Assembly (NCBI GenBank): GCA_022385805.1
Contig: MU277770.1
Span: forward strand, 10,671 to 74,670
Direction: 5' to 3'
From: Pilatotrama ljubarskyi
Lineage: Eukaryota > Basidiomycota > Agaricomycetes > Polyporales > Polyporaceae
Length of the DNA stretch: 64,000 nucleotides
Within the stretch, counting starts at the first letter, position 1. Each line of letters opens with the position of its first letter. Shown piece by piece: positions 1 through 9,826 of the stretch. The position numbers and the translations under genes are program-made. Under the pieces are notes generated by a model, which was given only the letters and a program-made list of their open reading frames with translations, did no database searches and was not told the DNA's origin.

Positions 1-169
1 ATGCAAGACAAGAAAAAGGATAAACTGATAAGAAGAGATATGATGTCAAAGGAAGAAGGTCTTGAAGGATACTAAGTAAGGAAGTACAGATGTCTGAGGA
101 AGTCTTGTCCAGAACTCCTGTGGGAGTTCCAGCAGAGATCACACTCTCTGGTGGCACGGGACGTGATAG
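1..169 (-). repeat. 3' LTR of the retrotransposon (partial at window edge)
   Basis: This segment is a diverged direct copy of 3267-3435; shared blocks include atgcaagacaaga, ctaagtaaggaag and cctgtgggagttcca. Its inner end is around 169, followed by a C-run that on the minus strand is a purine-rich tract, as expected immediately before a 3' LTR. The rest of the LTR lies outside the window. Confidence 0.75.
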
Positions 170-345
170 TGCCCCCAACCTAGGCCTGAGCCCCTGAGGG
201 CCATTACATGACCCTGAAAACCAGGAACCGGGTGCAGGGTCAGAAACCCATCAGGGTATAAGAACCGTGTGAATAGGCTTATTGACCAGAACACCTCTCT
301 CTCCTCGCCCCTCACCATCCTTTGCATGAACACCACCATACCGAC

Positions 346-1355
346 ATGCCTGCCCCATCTAGATCCCAGCTGCAAAATTACACCACAGAGCGTTTGGTGG
401 AGGCCCAGGCTGAGATGGCCCGACTACAGAAGGAGGCAGAGATGGATGCGCCTCAGATGGCCAAGGAGGAGCAGAAGGCAGAGGAGGTGTGGAAAGCCGA
501 GATGACGTGGAAGGTCACAGAGAAGGCACGCAAGCACGTGGTGGAGGAAAGTCTGGAGGTGGAGGAGGTGGAGGGGCTGTGGAGGAGGTGGAGGGGCTGA
601 AGAAGAAGAAGTTGAATAAGGGTAAGGGAAAGGTGGTTGACGAGGAGGAGGGCGAGGAGAAGAAGCCCATCGTGTTGGTGGCGACCAGGTAAGTTTGCGA
701 GCTTCTGGCAGAGTTCCAGACTAACCATCTTCTTATTTTAGTGTCACCTGCAACCAATGTCGGAAGGCCGGGGCCTCCTGCATGTACCAGCAGGGGGGCA
801 AGACCTGCTCCTGCCACCCGTGCTTGGTCAAGAGGGCCAAGTGTGAGACAGACGGGCAGTTGTCCAACAGGCCCACCCTCGCGCTGTCGTAGCAGGCTGG
901 GGATTCCAGCAGGAACTCTGGTCAGGACCCACCTCTCAACCACCACGTTTGATTGGTGAACCTGAGCACCACCGGTGAACTTACTGGCGAGGAGCTCCTT
1001 CAGATGCTCCTTGTCGAAGTGCAACATCTCTGGCACAACCACACGCACACAGGAGGTGCTCTGGGATGCCCAGGCAGACATCCGGGAGTTCCAGAACAGT
1101 TTCCTGTTCCTCCAGCAGGACAGGGACCACCTCGCAGAGCATCAAGCCACCCTTGATGCCTACCTAGACCAGCTCTGGGAGAAGATAAGCGAGGTGAAGG
1201 TTGGCAATGAGGAGTTCACAGCAGATCTCTCAGAGCCTGAGGTGGAGGCCGAACTTAGCAGAGGTCTGGCAGAGCAAAAAGGGGATGCGGTGGCAGGCGA
1301 GGGCAAGGCAGTGGAGGGAAGAGAGGGCGTGGTGGACAGCGAGGGAAAAGGGTGA
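346..1355 (+). pseudogene. Antisense ORF inside the LTR element with Zn2Cys6-like cysteine cluster, frameshifted
   Basis: A coding-like region opposite to gag. It begins MPAPSRSQLQNYTTERLVEA and has a Glu/Lys-rich coiled-coil-like stretch (to about 600). A frameshift near 550-600 is needed to continue into a Lys/Glu-rich segment ending VLVATR. A canonical intron (GTAAGT at 689, TTTTAG ending at 741) joins this to an exon with cysteines spaced C-x2-C-x6-C-x10-C-x2-C-x6-C (CNQC...CHPC...), which fits the fungal Zn2Cys6 binuclear cluster spacing, with one extra Cys in the linker. A stop follows near 889; recognisable continuation (helical, Gln/Glu-rich) resumes about 957-1355 in other frames. 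I do not recognise the protein. The conserved intron argues that it was once a transcribed gene. Confidence 0.55.
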
Positions 1356-2360
1356 CGAGGGCACAAGGGGTGTTGCAGACAGTGAGGGGACAGGCACGGT
1401 GTGAGGGCAGAACTCCGAAGGAGTCCTTCTGGACATCCAGCAGGGAGTCTGAAGACTCAGAGGTCTGAGCAGTGTAGCCTTTAGTGGGGATAGATGACTT
1501 CTTCGGGCAGGCCATGGACACATATCTAGGCCCTCCACAGAAGAGGCAGGGATTGTTGGCAAATTGATGCTGCTTTTCCTCCTGCCAAGCTTGCTGTCCT
1601 TGCCCAGCTTGTCAGCATAGGGCTTGGGGGCTTGCTTAGGCGGAGTCTTGCACAGAGATGAGGAGTTCCGGGAGGCAGGGGCAGACGCTGATGAGTTCCC
1701 AGCCAGAGAAGACGACTTGGGCTGATTAGCGGGCTTGGACTCCAAGGCAGTCTTCCCGGAAGTTCTGGATGACTGGTGGCTTCTAGAAGATTCCCAGGCT
1801 TACTCCACCTTCCCGCTTCCAGTACCGGTGATCCAGGGATTGCGTGAGGTTCTGGAGCTTCTTCAGAGATTCTGGCTTTCCGACTTCAGAAATTTGGTCC
1901 TTGAGATGAGCTGGAAGCCCCTTGTAAAACTGATAATGGAGGGCAGCCTTCCCCCAGCAGACTTGCATCACGAGATAGTTGAACTGGATAATGTACTTCA
2001 CAATCCACTAATTGTCCACCATTTGGAGGTTCCTGAGGTTATGTTTGGCCTGTCTGGTAATGTCGTAAGGTCCAAAGTTGACCTGGAGTTCCTCCTGAAA
2101 CACCTCATAGGAGTACAGAAACTCCAGCGGATCACCGGACTTGTGCTCCAGGAGGTATGGTTCGAACCAGGTGAGGGCCATTCCCTTGAGGTAGGAGATA
2201 GCGTAGGTGACTTTCTTCTCGTCGGTGTCAGACATCCTAGGGCGAGCCTTGAAGACCAACTACAGCTGCAAAATGAATGAGCGTAGCTTGGTGGGGTCTG
2301 ACCTATTGAACTGGTCAGGCTCCTGAATGTTGTTGCACTCGGAAGACAATGATGGAGTTC
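1255..2360 (-). pseudogene. Retrotransposon gag remnant with degenerate zinc knuckle
   Basis: The minus-strand reading frame contains a retrotransposon capsid-like region: FNRSDPTKLRSFILQ, then GMALTWFEPYLL and FGPYDITRQAKHNLRNL, typical of Ty3/gypsy gag. In-frame stops break it after FILQL (about 2262) and after NLQMVDN (about 2006), with the frame continuing as AALHYQFYKGLPAHLKDQI. Near 1560-1515 a CCHC-type knuckle reads CLFCGGPRYVSMAC: spacing Cx2Cx4-x-x4C is intact, but the zinc-binding His position is Tyr (TAT for CAT). No pol domains follow. It is a dead copy. Confidence 0.8.
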
Positions 2361-2643
2361 CGAAAGACGCAGCGGAAGCGGCCTGGATAAACTGGAGCGT
2401 CTAGGTGAGTAGCAGCATAGCCTGCACCAAGTCCTGTTGGGGTTGGAGGTAGGAGCAGGAGCAGGATCAGGAAGATGCAGGGAATAATTACGGGATTCCA
2501 GGACAGGCGTGACAGGCTGGGCACCCAATCAAGGCAGAGAGTGGAACAGATTGTTTGGGGACATCCGCAGATTCAGAGGAGAGTTGACGGGGGTGGATTG
2601 AGGGACACCAAGAAGTGGAGCTCCAGGAAGCCAGGAAGGTTCA

Positions 2644-2659
2644 GCTACCAGAGTACCAA
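2644..2659 (-). other. Candidate primer binding site next to the 5' LTR
   Basis: On the minus strand the bases just inside the right LTR read TTGGTACTCTGGTAGC, starting directly after the LTR terminal CA. The TGGTA start resembles tRNA-primed fungal elements, but I could not match it to a particular tRNA 3' end. Confidence 0.4.
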
Positions 2660-3435
2660 TGTTCGACTTAGCTAGGAGAGATTGAGCGGAGACGTCGAGG
2701 AGTGGGTGCAAACCTGCAGGACGAGTAGGAGTGGATGGGTTCCAAGTGGGGACTGAAATGCAGTGCACAGAGAATCCTGGCCACACACCTTTGGGTTCCA
2801 TGGACATGATGAGACCCTGAGTATGAGTTTGGACACACTGTTAGCACGCATGCCACAGGCAGCAGACAGAGCAGAAGCAGCAATTCCAAAGGAGCTCTGG
2901 AGGAGTTCTGGCTACGACACGAGGATGCAGACTTCGGCGAAACTAGTAGGAATGCCCTGAGCCTCATCTAGTGTCCTCTATTTACTGGAGTACACTAACA
3001 AGGTTTCAATGCCCTGAAGGAGTTTTGACAGAGCAGCGGATGGAGTTCCAAGATAGGGGAGATAAAGAAGGAAAGAAGGTTGGATTGACTGAGAGTAAGT
3101 ACAGGGGTAAACACGAGGAGTAACGAAGAGGTAATAAGAGGATAACGAGGTGTCCGAACTGAGGCAAAGGCTACTATCAGTGTGCTATTTATACTAGTAG
3201 CCCTGACAGATAAGGAAAGACCTTTCATCATAGGTGTCATACTTCTGGGAACTCCGAGGCCTAGTGATGCAAGACAAGAAAAGGGATACACTAATAAGAG
3301 GAAATATAATGTCAAAAGGAAAAGCTCTCAAAGGATACTAAGTAAGGAAGGTGCAGACATCCGAGGAAGTCCTGTCCGAAACTCCTGTGGGAGTTCCAGT
3401 GAAAGTCACACCCTCTGGTGGCACAGGGTGTAACA
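2660..3435 (-). repeat. 5' LTR of the retrotransposon, 776 bp
   Basis: Boundaries are supported by TG...CA ends extended to an inverted terminal match (minus strand starts TGTTACACC and ends CGAACA), by the PBS-like site immediately inside, and by alignment of its outer 169 bases with 1-169. Confidence 0.7.
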
Positions 3436-4217
3436 GTAAGGTACTATCTGCAATATATGGTATGTCTCTGCTTTTCCTCACCTAAGAGCTGCAATGGAAG
3501 GTGGGTAAATATATCTGGGTAGATCAATAAGCTTGTACTACATAGCACTGCAGTAGTGTATGAACCAGAGTGCTTGAGTACTGTACTCCAATGTAGCTTG
3601 CTCATAGCAGTGTATGATGTCACAGAGGGTGACTGGGAGAGTGTGTAAGAGAGAGAAAATAGATATATATATGAAGATATTGTGTGGAGGCTAATTGTAT
3701 GTGCAAGAAGAAATAGAATAGAGTCAAGTATTATGTCCTAGCTGATTATGAAAACAGACTACCAGCCAGTTGCCCATTACTGGTCATGAGGAAAAAAAAA
3801 TAATGTACCATAGGAGTGGGAGTTTGTCTTGAAAGCAGTTCTGCAAACATGGTAGGGATGCAGGGTGCTGACATCATGAATACATGAAATGCCCTGTTTT
3901 TAGCAGCTGGTGGCACATATATACTGAGGTGATAAATTGAAAGATTATGACTAAAGCACTGGTGCATAGGTGCACTAGCTTGCTCAATGAGTTTGTTCAG
4001 CCTTGTTTGCTTGTTTGCTCCATCTATCTTTTTAGTGACCCTTAGCTTTTGACACTTTTACAGATGCCAAACTATATTGCACTTGCAATCACTACTTTGA
4101 CAGTTGCAACATGATGACAGTTAATGGTAATAGCAGCACTTCATAGATCATGATGGTATTAATTATACAATGCATATAGCCAGTTAGCAGAAAATAAATC
4201 ATTATAATAATCTTCAT

Positions 4218-4545
4218 CCTGTCTCTTATACTACACGCCCAGACGACCCAGGTATCGATCCGGTATCTGGTCGGATTTCATCGAGCCGATCCGTGCCAGA
4301 CACCTGGCTGATGCAGAGCAGACATCTGTCCAATGTCTGGCTGCAGGGGTCGGCTCGATATTTGATTCCCGCCAACAGGTCAATATATAGCGCTGGGCAT
4401 TGGTGCGGTGTGCGCCAGATATCCGGCTGGTATCTGGCTTTACGTACGATCGCTTGAAAAAGAAAAGCACGTTGAGGACTCGAACCCAGCTTCAAAGAGC
4501 CTGTGCGCCACCCTTTGACCGCTGCACCATCGGAGCTTTTGAGGT
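4218..4545 (-). repeat. tRNA-derived SINE-like element A
   Basis: The minus strand begins with a tRNA-like head: an A-box-like TGGTGCAGCGG (about 4532-4522) and a B box GGTTCGAGTCC (about 4486-4476), spacing typical of a pol III internal promoter. A T-rich stretch (CTTTTCTTTTTC) follows, then a body of about 240 bp full of CAGA-NN-TCTG type motifs, ending near GGGCGTGTAGTATAAG. The tRNA part does not fold as a functional tRNA. Extent is approximate. Confidence 0.6.
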
Positions 4546-4812
4546 CTAGAATATAATACATAGAGTATATAGAGCTTAATAAGCCCACACTTCACAAAAA
4601 TCCTAAGTCCGGGTCCCATGGTGCACACCCTTCATAGCATTGGTGCTTCTACCATTCATTGCACTGGGAGACTTCAGCTACATCCCTTGCAAATCAAACC
4701 CTCACAGCTGTACTATATAACATAACCTGAGCACTACAAATGGTGGAATGACCTGGATAACCCCAGTACCAACATTTGAAGAACACTGTATATCGCTCAA
4801 GCATATTTACGT

Positions 4813-5080
4813 GGAAAGGTCCTCATGGCTCAGTGGTTCCGCGCCCATGCTCTGATCATGGGTCTGCTGGTTCGAATCATTGATTGTCCCTTTTTTGAGA
4901 GCCCCACGTAATCCCAGATATCTGCCCGACATCTGGCACAGGATGGTGGGGTATTTGGCATCAGACATCTGTCGGTAAACGCGCGAAAGTCAACGGTCCG
5001 GTATTGGTCACACACTCAACCGGTGTCTTGGATTTCAGACACCGGTCTGACATCTGGCTCGCCCCAGCGTGTAGTGCTTG
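4813..5080 (+). repeat. tRNA-derived SINE-like element B, inverted relative to A
   Basis: A box TGGCTCAGTGG (4826-4836) and B box GGTTCGAATCA (4868-4878) are followed by a run of six T and a body with the same CAGACATCTG/CATCTGGC motifs as element A; it ends with the shared GCGTGTAGT. A possible anticodon stem (CCATG/CATGG) survives in the head. It lies head-to-head with element A, about 270 bp apart. Confidence 0.6.
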
Positions 5081-5686
5081 CACAACATCACATATACTGA
5101 TATATAGAGTGCAACTATTGCAATTGGTCTTACTTAGTTGGCTCACTAAAAAGTGAACCGTCCTGTTACCAATCATATGCTCCAGGGCCAAAGTCTCTCC
5201 TGATGCTACATAATGCCTCGCAATGCTAAAGGATTATGGCTACAGATCCAAGGTGCTTTATTACTATTTGCCAATTAGTTGTCACCTGATGCATCACTGC
5301 TCTTAAGCTTCAGAAAGTCATACTACCTTTCAGAACTTTGCAAACTCCTCTATGCTAACCTTCATCAATAGAGACTGGTGTCTACTTTGTAAATGATTCT
5401 AGGAGTCCACAGATTGCACTGAAATCTGGCCTGTGTGCACTGTGGTAGTGACAACTTATTTGCAAATGGTAACAAGATTTTTCATCACACTGTGATTATG
5501 TAGCAAGAACACATGTGAACATTAAAATCTTAGTAGTACCAACCATTGTAAGATTCACCACAACAATTTGACTGCATTCTGACCATCACATATGCACTTT
5601 GACACTTTGACAGAAGCAGAGACCACCATTATTATATTTGGATTCTGACGTAGATCAGCACATCCAACACTGAATTCGCTGACAGC

Positions 5687-7104
5687 TCAAGTGGGGGTAT
5701 ATGCAGGTGGTATGTCAGCACGCGCCACCTCCGACATCGTCGCTGTCGACCGTATTGATGCTACCCCTTGTGGCAGAGCTGGCGCCACAGCTGACGGTGT
5801 GATCCCAGGTTCGAACCGCCATCCCGAGTCCTCCTGCGCGCGTGTACCTAGCCCCAATGCCAAACCTAACCCCAACCCCGATGCACTCCCCTGACTCGGA
5901 TCAAGCAGTGCGACCGCCTCGGATGGGACATTCTTTGCACACGCTCTGGGCGCAAAGTTTGGCAAGTCGTGCACACTTGTAGTCGGTGACGGCTGGGTGG
6001 AGTGGTTGTCCCCAAGGGCACTGGAGGCCGTAGACGGATTCCCGCTGAGGCTGCTTCCAGCCAACGTGGATCCACCAGGGGACGGAGATAGCGGCTGGTG
6101 AGCGGGGCTTCGTCCAGTCTTCCCAGATAGGGCTCCCTTGCTGTACTCCCCGGAAGTACCACCCAATGAGTAGGAGCTCCCGTACTGTCTCATGAACGAA
6201 GAGTAAGGCGCTGTAGGGTAGTCGCTCAAATGACTCTTTGATTCGCCCTGTTCAGGGACGACGTAGGGCGTTATATGTGAGGCCGATGCTGAATGATACT
6301 CAATATTAAGCCCCGTCACGGTATCCCGAGATGCACAGAGATCACTCACGATTTGCTGCATCCATCGCATCCATCGGGGACAATGGGACCCTCGACCTTC
6401 TCCTCCGACTACGACAACAGAGGAACGTGAAGACTGTGGCCACGATGACGACGATCCCCCCCACCACGCATCCGACAACCGGACCGACCGGTGTTACCGA
6501 TGAGGCTCTCCCGGTGGGGCCAGCACTGGTCGTTACTTGTGCCGAACTCGAGCTGCTTGACGTCCCGGTAACCCCTGCGGACTTGGACGATGTTGCTGGT
6601 GGCGAGCTGGGATCCGTGATGTTGTACTGAACGTAGTCGATATAGAAGGGGGAGCTGGAACTTGCTCTGGTGACGTTGATTACGAGGTTGTACTGCCCAT
6701 ATGGCATGACAGTCGAGTTGAAGAACGAGACGTTGTCGGTCGGAGTACTGACCACAGGCGCGATGAACGCCTGGTTCTTCGTTTCCCCGACGCTATAAAG
6801 CGTGAGCGGTGGCTGCTCGCCTTCCTTGGGAGGGTCCACACGACCGTAAACAAAGACCTGCGAGCCTTGGGAATAACATTTCAGCGAGACTCTATCAGTA
6901 TGGGTCGGAAAAGCCAGGTGACGCACCGGTAAAGTGGAATATAGCAGATGGCCCTTCTGCACGTGCTACCGCCAGCTGCTCCTCGTATACGGTGGGGTCG
7001 TTGGGTGGGCTGAAGCTGTCCCAGAAGGCCGAGGAGTCCGGGGAAGGAATGTAGGTGAAATGGTCGTAGTCGGTGTTGTCCGCCGTCACCAGCGCCGATG
7101 CCAT
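5687..7104 (-). CDS. Single-pass transmembrane protein with extracellular beta-sandwich-like domain
   Basis: Three exons: 7104-6927, 6865-6350, 6288-5687 (431 residues; introns GTGCGT and GTGAGT types, frame closed). The N-terminal ~185 residues, beginning MASALVTADNTDYDHFTYIP, look like the extracellular domain of a large agaricomycete membrane-protein family; motifs SQVFVYGRVD and YNLVINVTRA with N-glycosylation sites are visible. A Ser/Thr-rich linker leads to one membrane helix (about 189-210) followed by the stop-transfer RSRRRRSR. The cytosolic tail is Ser/Pro/Gly-rich and low complexity and ends PPAYTPT. No cleavable signal peptide is obvious with this ATG. Function unknown; a surface or sensor role would be a guess. 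Confidence 0.8.
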
Positions 7105-8001
7105 ATCGCGAGGAAAATGTATGGGACCTCAGCGTGGACGAAGAACCTAGGAAGTACGTGCCAGAGGTCGACGCCGCCTCTCGCCAGGGATAGGAAACAA
7201 CGGCCTCGTCGCCAGGAGCAGGCTCACGCTCGCGATGCGCTGGCCGACGTCGTTGGGGCTCCGCCTCTCTCTGCGCTCATTTCGGACGACGATGGCTGTG
7301 AATTTGAAATCAGTATGCGTCGCAGAAGCGATGCTGCTTTGGCGCGATAGCAGTGCCGGGCACGCAGGATGGATGCTGCTCGCCTGGTGCTATGTCATCC
7401 TGTCAGGGTACTAGCGATAACGGCCGGGCTTGTGAGAGTTGCTGGCTCATAGCACGGCTAGATGGAAGACAACACGGACGTAACGATCGAGGCCAATCGC
7501 GTCAAGTTTCCAGGGTTCTGAACTGGGGCCGGGCGGATGTAACCGCGAGTATCTTCAGCTGGATCTTGCGGCAGCTGATACAGCGAGAAGACTCCGCCAT
7601 CCTCACCGTGGAAGAGACGGTGTAAAGATCCTGCCCTTGCTTGTTGATCCATGCCGCTTAGTACGTGGTACAAACCGGATAGTATGACTCACTGTCCCCC
7701 GTCCGCCTGCAAGTCGGCCACTCGTTTGATCATGAGGACCTAGACCCTGAATATCAGTTCGACGCAAGTGAGACTGTTTGTTGACAGATACATACCAATC
7801 ACGACTAATCACGACTTGCACCCTTGGACCCACTCATCTGCCTTAGCTGTGGTAATCGTGCAGCAGACGCCTTCCCCGCAACCGCGTTCCCTGCAATCTC
7901 GGACTCCTATGCAAAGGCCACGCCGCCATATACATCACAATGCCATAATAAAGATACATACAAGCGACATTCCATCATAGCTGAAGCACCTCCCCCGCGT
8001 G
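7105..8001. other. Intergenic, no gene seen
   Basis: Upstream region of the membrane-protein gene and 3' side of the kinase gene. Open frames here are short and in no consistent frame; nothing recognisable. Confidence 0.6.
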
Positions 8002-9087
8002 TCACTGAGCCCTACCCACCGCCGCGAGTGCCTTCGCCCCAGCGACAGCAGCATCATCGATGAAGGTCACTCTCTTCATGACATGCCCCCTCCTCTCCAG
8101 CTCGTCGAGGATGATCTTCCGATACGCGTCCACCCCGACGAGGCTGCCGCCAAAGCAAAGGATGGCCTCGCTGGCCTTCACGGTCCTTGCCGGGTACGCC
8201 TTGCCCGGCTCCTCTGACTCCGGGCGTAGCAACACACAGAGCTGGTCGACGAGCTCCCGCGTTGTATGTCCAAGGACCCGCAACGCGAGCGGATCCTTGT
8301 CCTCGAAGGCGGCTGCAAATACGAGGGGGGCCAGGGACGAGAGTCGTTTCTCGCGCACCATGCGAGTGTACTCCGGCGCGTCCTGCGACGGTGTTTCGGG
8401 TGTGGGATCCGGCCAGTGTACGATCGTCAACAGCTCGAAAGGATCTTCGATCCCGAAGCGCTCAAGCACGCGTTTCTTAAGCGTGCTGTGCGTGTCCCGC
8501 TGCTCCGGCGGGTAGACGGATGCGCGGTCTTCGTCCCATAGGATCTGTCGCACGGCCTCGCGACCGACGTGGAACCCGCCACCTTCGTCTCCGAGGATCC
8601 AACCCCAGCCGCCAACGCGACCGAGCTCTTCGAGGCGCGCGCCCTGGCCCTGCTTGAAGCTGACGACGATACCGCCTGTGCCGGAGACGCAGCCGATTGC
8701 GGCGGAGACGTCGTCGTGCATGGAGAGGGGTGCGGCGAGCAGATGCGTGTCGTTGGCAACCACGGGTTCGACGCCAAGTAGCGTAGTGAGTGGAGGAACG
8801 AGGCGGGCGATCGCAGCGTTGCTGTCTACGCCAGAGACGCCGAACCAAGCAGACGCGAAGAGAGGTGCATTCGGCGGGGGTGGAAGGGGGTTGGAATCCG
8901 ACTCCGGGAGGACGGACTTGAGCGCAGCCTGCACCGTCTCCGTGACGGCTTGCATGAAGTTGGAGAGACCGAGGTAGGCGAAGTTGGACGGGCCGCCGTG
9001 GGCGCGGCCGAGGATGTTGCCTGCGGAATCAGCGATCGCCGCGGCGGTCTTGGAGCCACCACAGTCGACACAAAGGTGGTAGGACAT
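8002..9087 (-). CDS. N-acetylglucosamine kinase (BadF/BcrA ATPase fold)
   Basis: One uninterrupted 361-residue frame from ATG at 9087 (MSYHLCVDCGGSKTAAAIAD). The phosphate-1 motif CVDCGGSKT, the segment IGCVSGTGGIVVSF and the glycine-rich LGDEGGGFHVGREAV are characteristic of eukaryotic NAGK-type sugar kinases in the actin/hexokinase ATPase superfamily. It should phosphorylate GlcNAc to GlcNAc-6-phosphate in the cytosol, salvaging amino sugar from chitin turnover into UDP-GlcNAc. Length agrees with the family (about 340-390). The frame is open upstream to 9150 but has no ATG there, so 9087 is the start. Alternative: a related glucosamine kinase-like BadF member. Confidence 0.85.
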   Translation of the reverse strand: MSYHLCVDCGGSKTAAAIADSAGNILGRAHGGPSNFAYLGLSNFMQAVTETVQAALKSVLPESDSNPLPPPPNAPLFASAWFGVSGVDSNAAIARLVPPLTTLLGVEPVVANDTHLLAAPLSMHDDVSAAIGCVSGTGGIVVSFKQGQGARLEELGRVGGWGWILGDEGGGFHVGREAVRQILWDEDRASVYPPEQRDTHSTLKKRVLERFGIEDPFELLTIVHWPDPTPETPSQDAPEYTRMVREKRLSSLAPLVFAAAFEDKDPLALRVLGHTTRELVDQLCVLLRPESEEPGKAYPARTVKASEAILCFGGSLVGVDAYRKIILDELERRGHVMKRVTFIDDAAVAGAKALAAVGRAQ

Positions 9088-9826
9088 GCTCGTGTGCCCC
9101 GGAAAGCGTCGGGGGTGGTCGACAGAGGCGGGGAAGAGGTGCGAGGACAAGAGTGCGCGGGGGCGCGTTTATCTTGTACGCCGATCAGATAAGTGCTGGA
9201 GAACGCACATGAGCACGAGAGCTATCACTCACATGGACCGTGTGGCAGTCTGGTCGAGCAGCATGCGCCCTTCGTCTGGATAGGACGAGAAAGGCCGCAG
9301 GACGGAGGGAAGGGCGAGTGTCAGGTGCTGGCCTTCACGTCGGCCGCTCTGCGCGGTGCTGGCTCTCGCAGATGGCGTCCGGATCCGAGTCCCGTGAGAC
9401 CGGTCATCGTCTCGGTGGCGCCGAGTCCGTCCATTCGTCGGTCATCTTGGATGTGAGAGAACAGCAGACTGTAGACAAGAGGACTAGAGACGGCCGGTCG
9501 GCGTGGTTGGCGTCGGGTGAAGGAGAAAGGCCTGCAGGTTGTCGGAAAGAGCGAGCAACGCCCATGAAGCGCCCATATGTACGATGTTCGAGCGGGCGCC
9601 TATCGGTCCTGTACTAGGACCAGTCGATCGTCAAGATGCTAAATATCAACAGAAATATGCTTCAAATCTTGGCTGTAGTATATACGGCATTGCGGGTCTC
9701 AAGTAGCGATGTGCATAGTCATGAGGTAGTCGCACGGATCTAGCATCCGCACACCCCTCACTGCCTGAGGCAGCGTAGCTCCCAACAGCGCCCTCCCCGC
9801 TGAGGAGTCGTCAACTTCAAGACCAG
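9088..9826. other. Intergenic, no gene seen
   Basis: Lies between the 5' end of the GlcNAc kinase gene and the 3' end of the BRCT gene. Short frames only; no repeats or RNA genes recognised. Confidence 0.6.

Larger units (their letters stand above)
1..3435 (-). mobile_element. Decayed Ty3/gypsy-type LTR retrotransposon, pol-less (left end cut by window)
   Basis: Two direct copies of an LTR bracket an internal region at 170-2659. Bases 1-169 align without net gaps to 3267-3435. The element runs on the minus strand: a gag remnant lies at about 2360-1255, a primer-binding-site-like stretch abuts the right LTR, and a G-rich polypurine-like tract sits next to the left LTR (plus strand 171-178 reads gcccccaa). 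No protease, reverse transcriptase, RNase H or integrase was seen between gag and the left LTR, so it is non-autonomous or a deletion derivative (TR-GAG or LARD-like). An antisense ORF occupies the place where pol would lie. Stops and frameshifts in gag and many differences between LTR copies show it is old. Confidence 0.8.
3436..5686. other. AT-rich gene-free interval with two SINE-like repeats
   Basis: No coding region is supported here. The composition is clearly more AT-rich than the gene-bearing rest of the window. Apart from the two tRNA-headed repeats listed separately I see no repeat or gene. Confidence 0.7.

Noticed and set aside
5808..5820. tRNA B-box-like ggttcgaaccg inside the membrane-protein CDS
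   Set aside because: No A box at suitable distance and no cloverleaf; it encodes part of the low-complexity tail (WRFEPG).
9088..9150. 21-codon extension of the GlcNAc kinase
   Set aside because: The upstream frame has no ATG, and the family motif begins right after the ATG at 9087.
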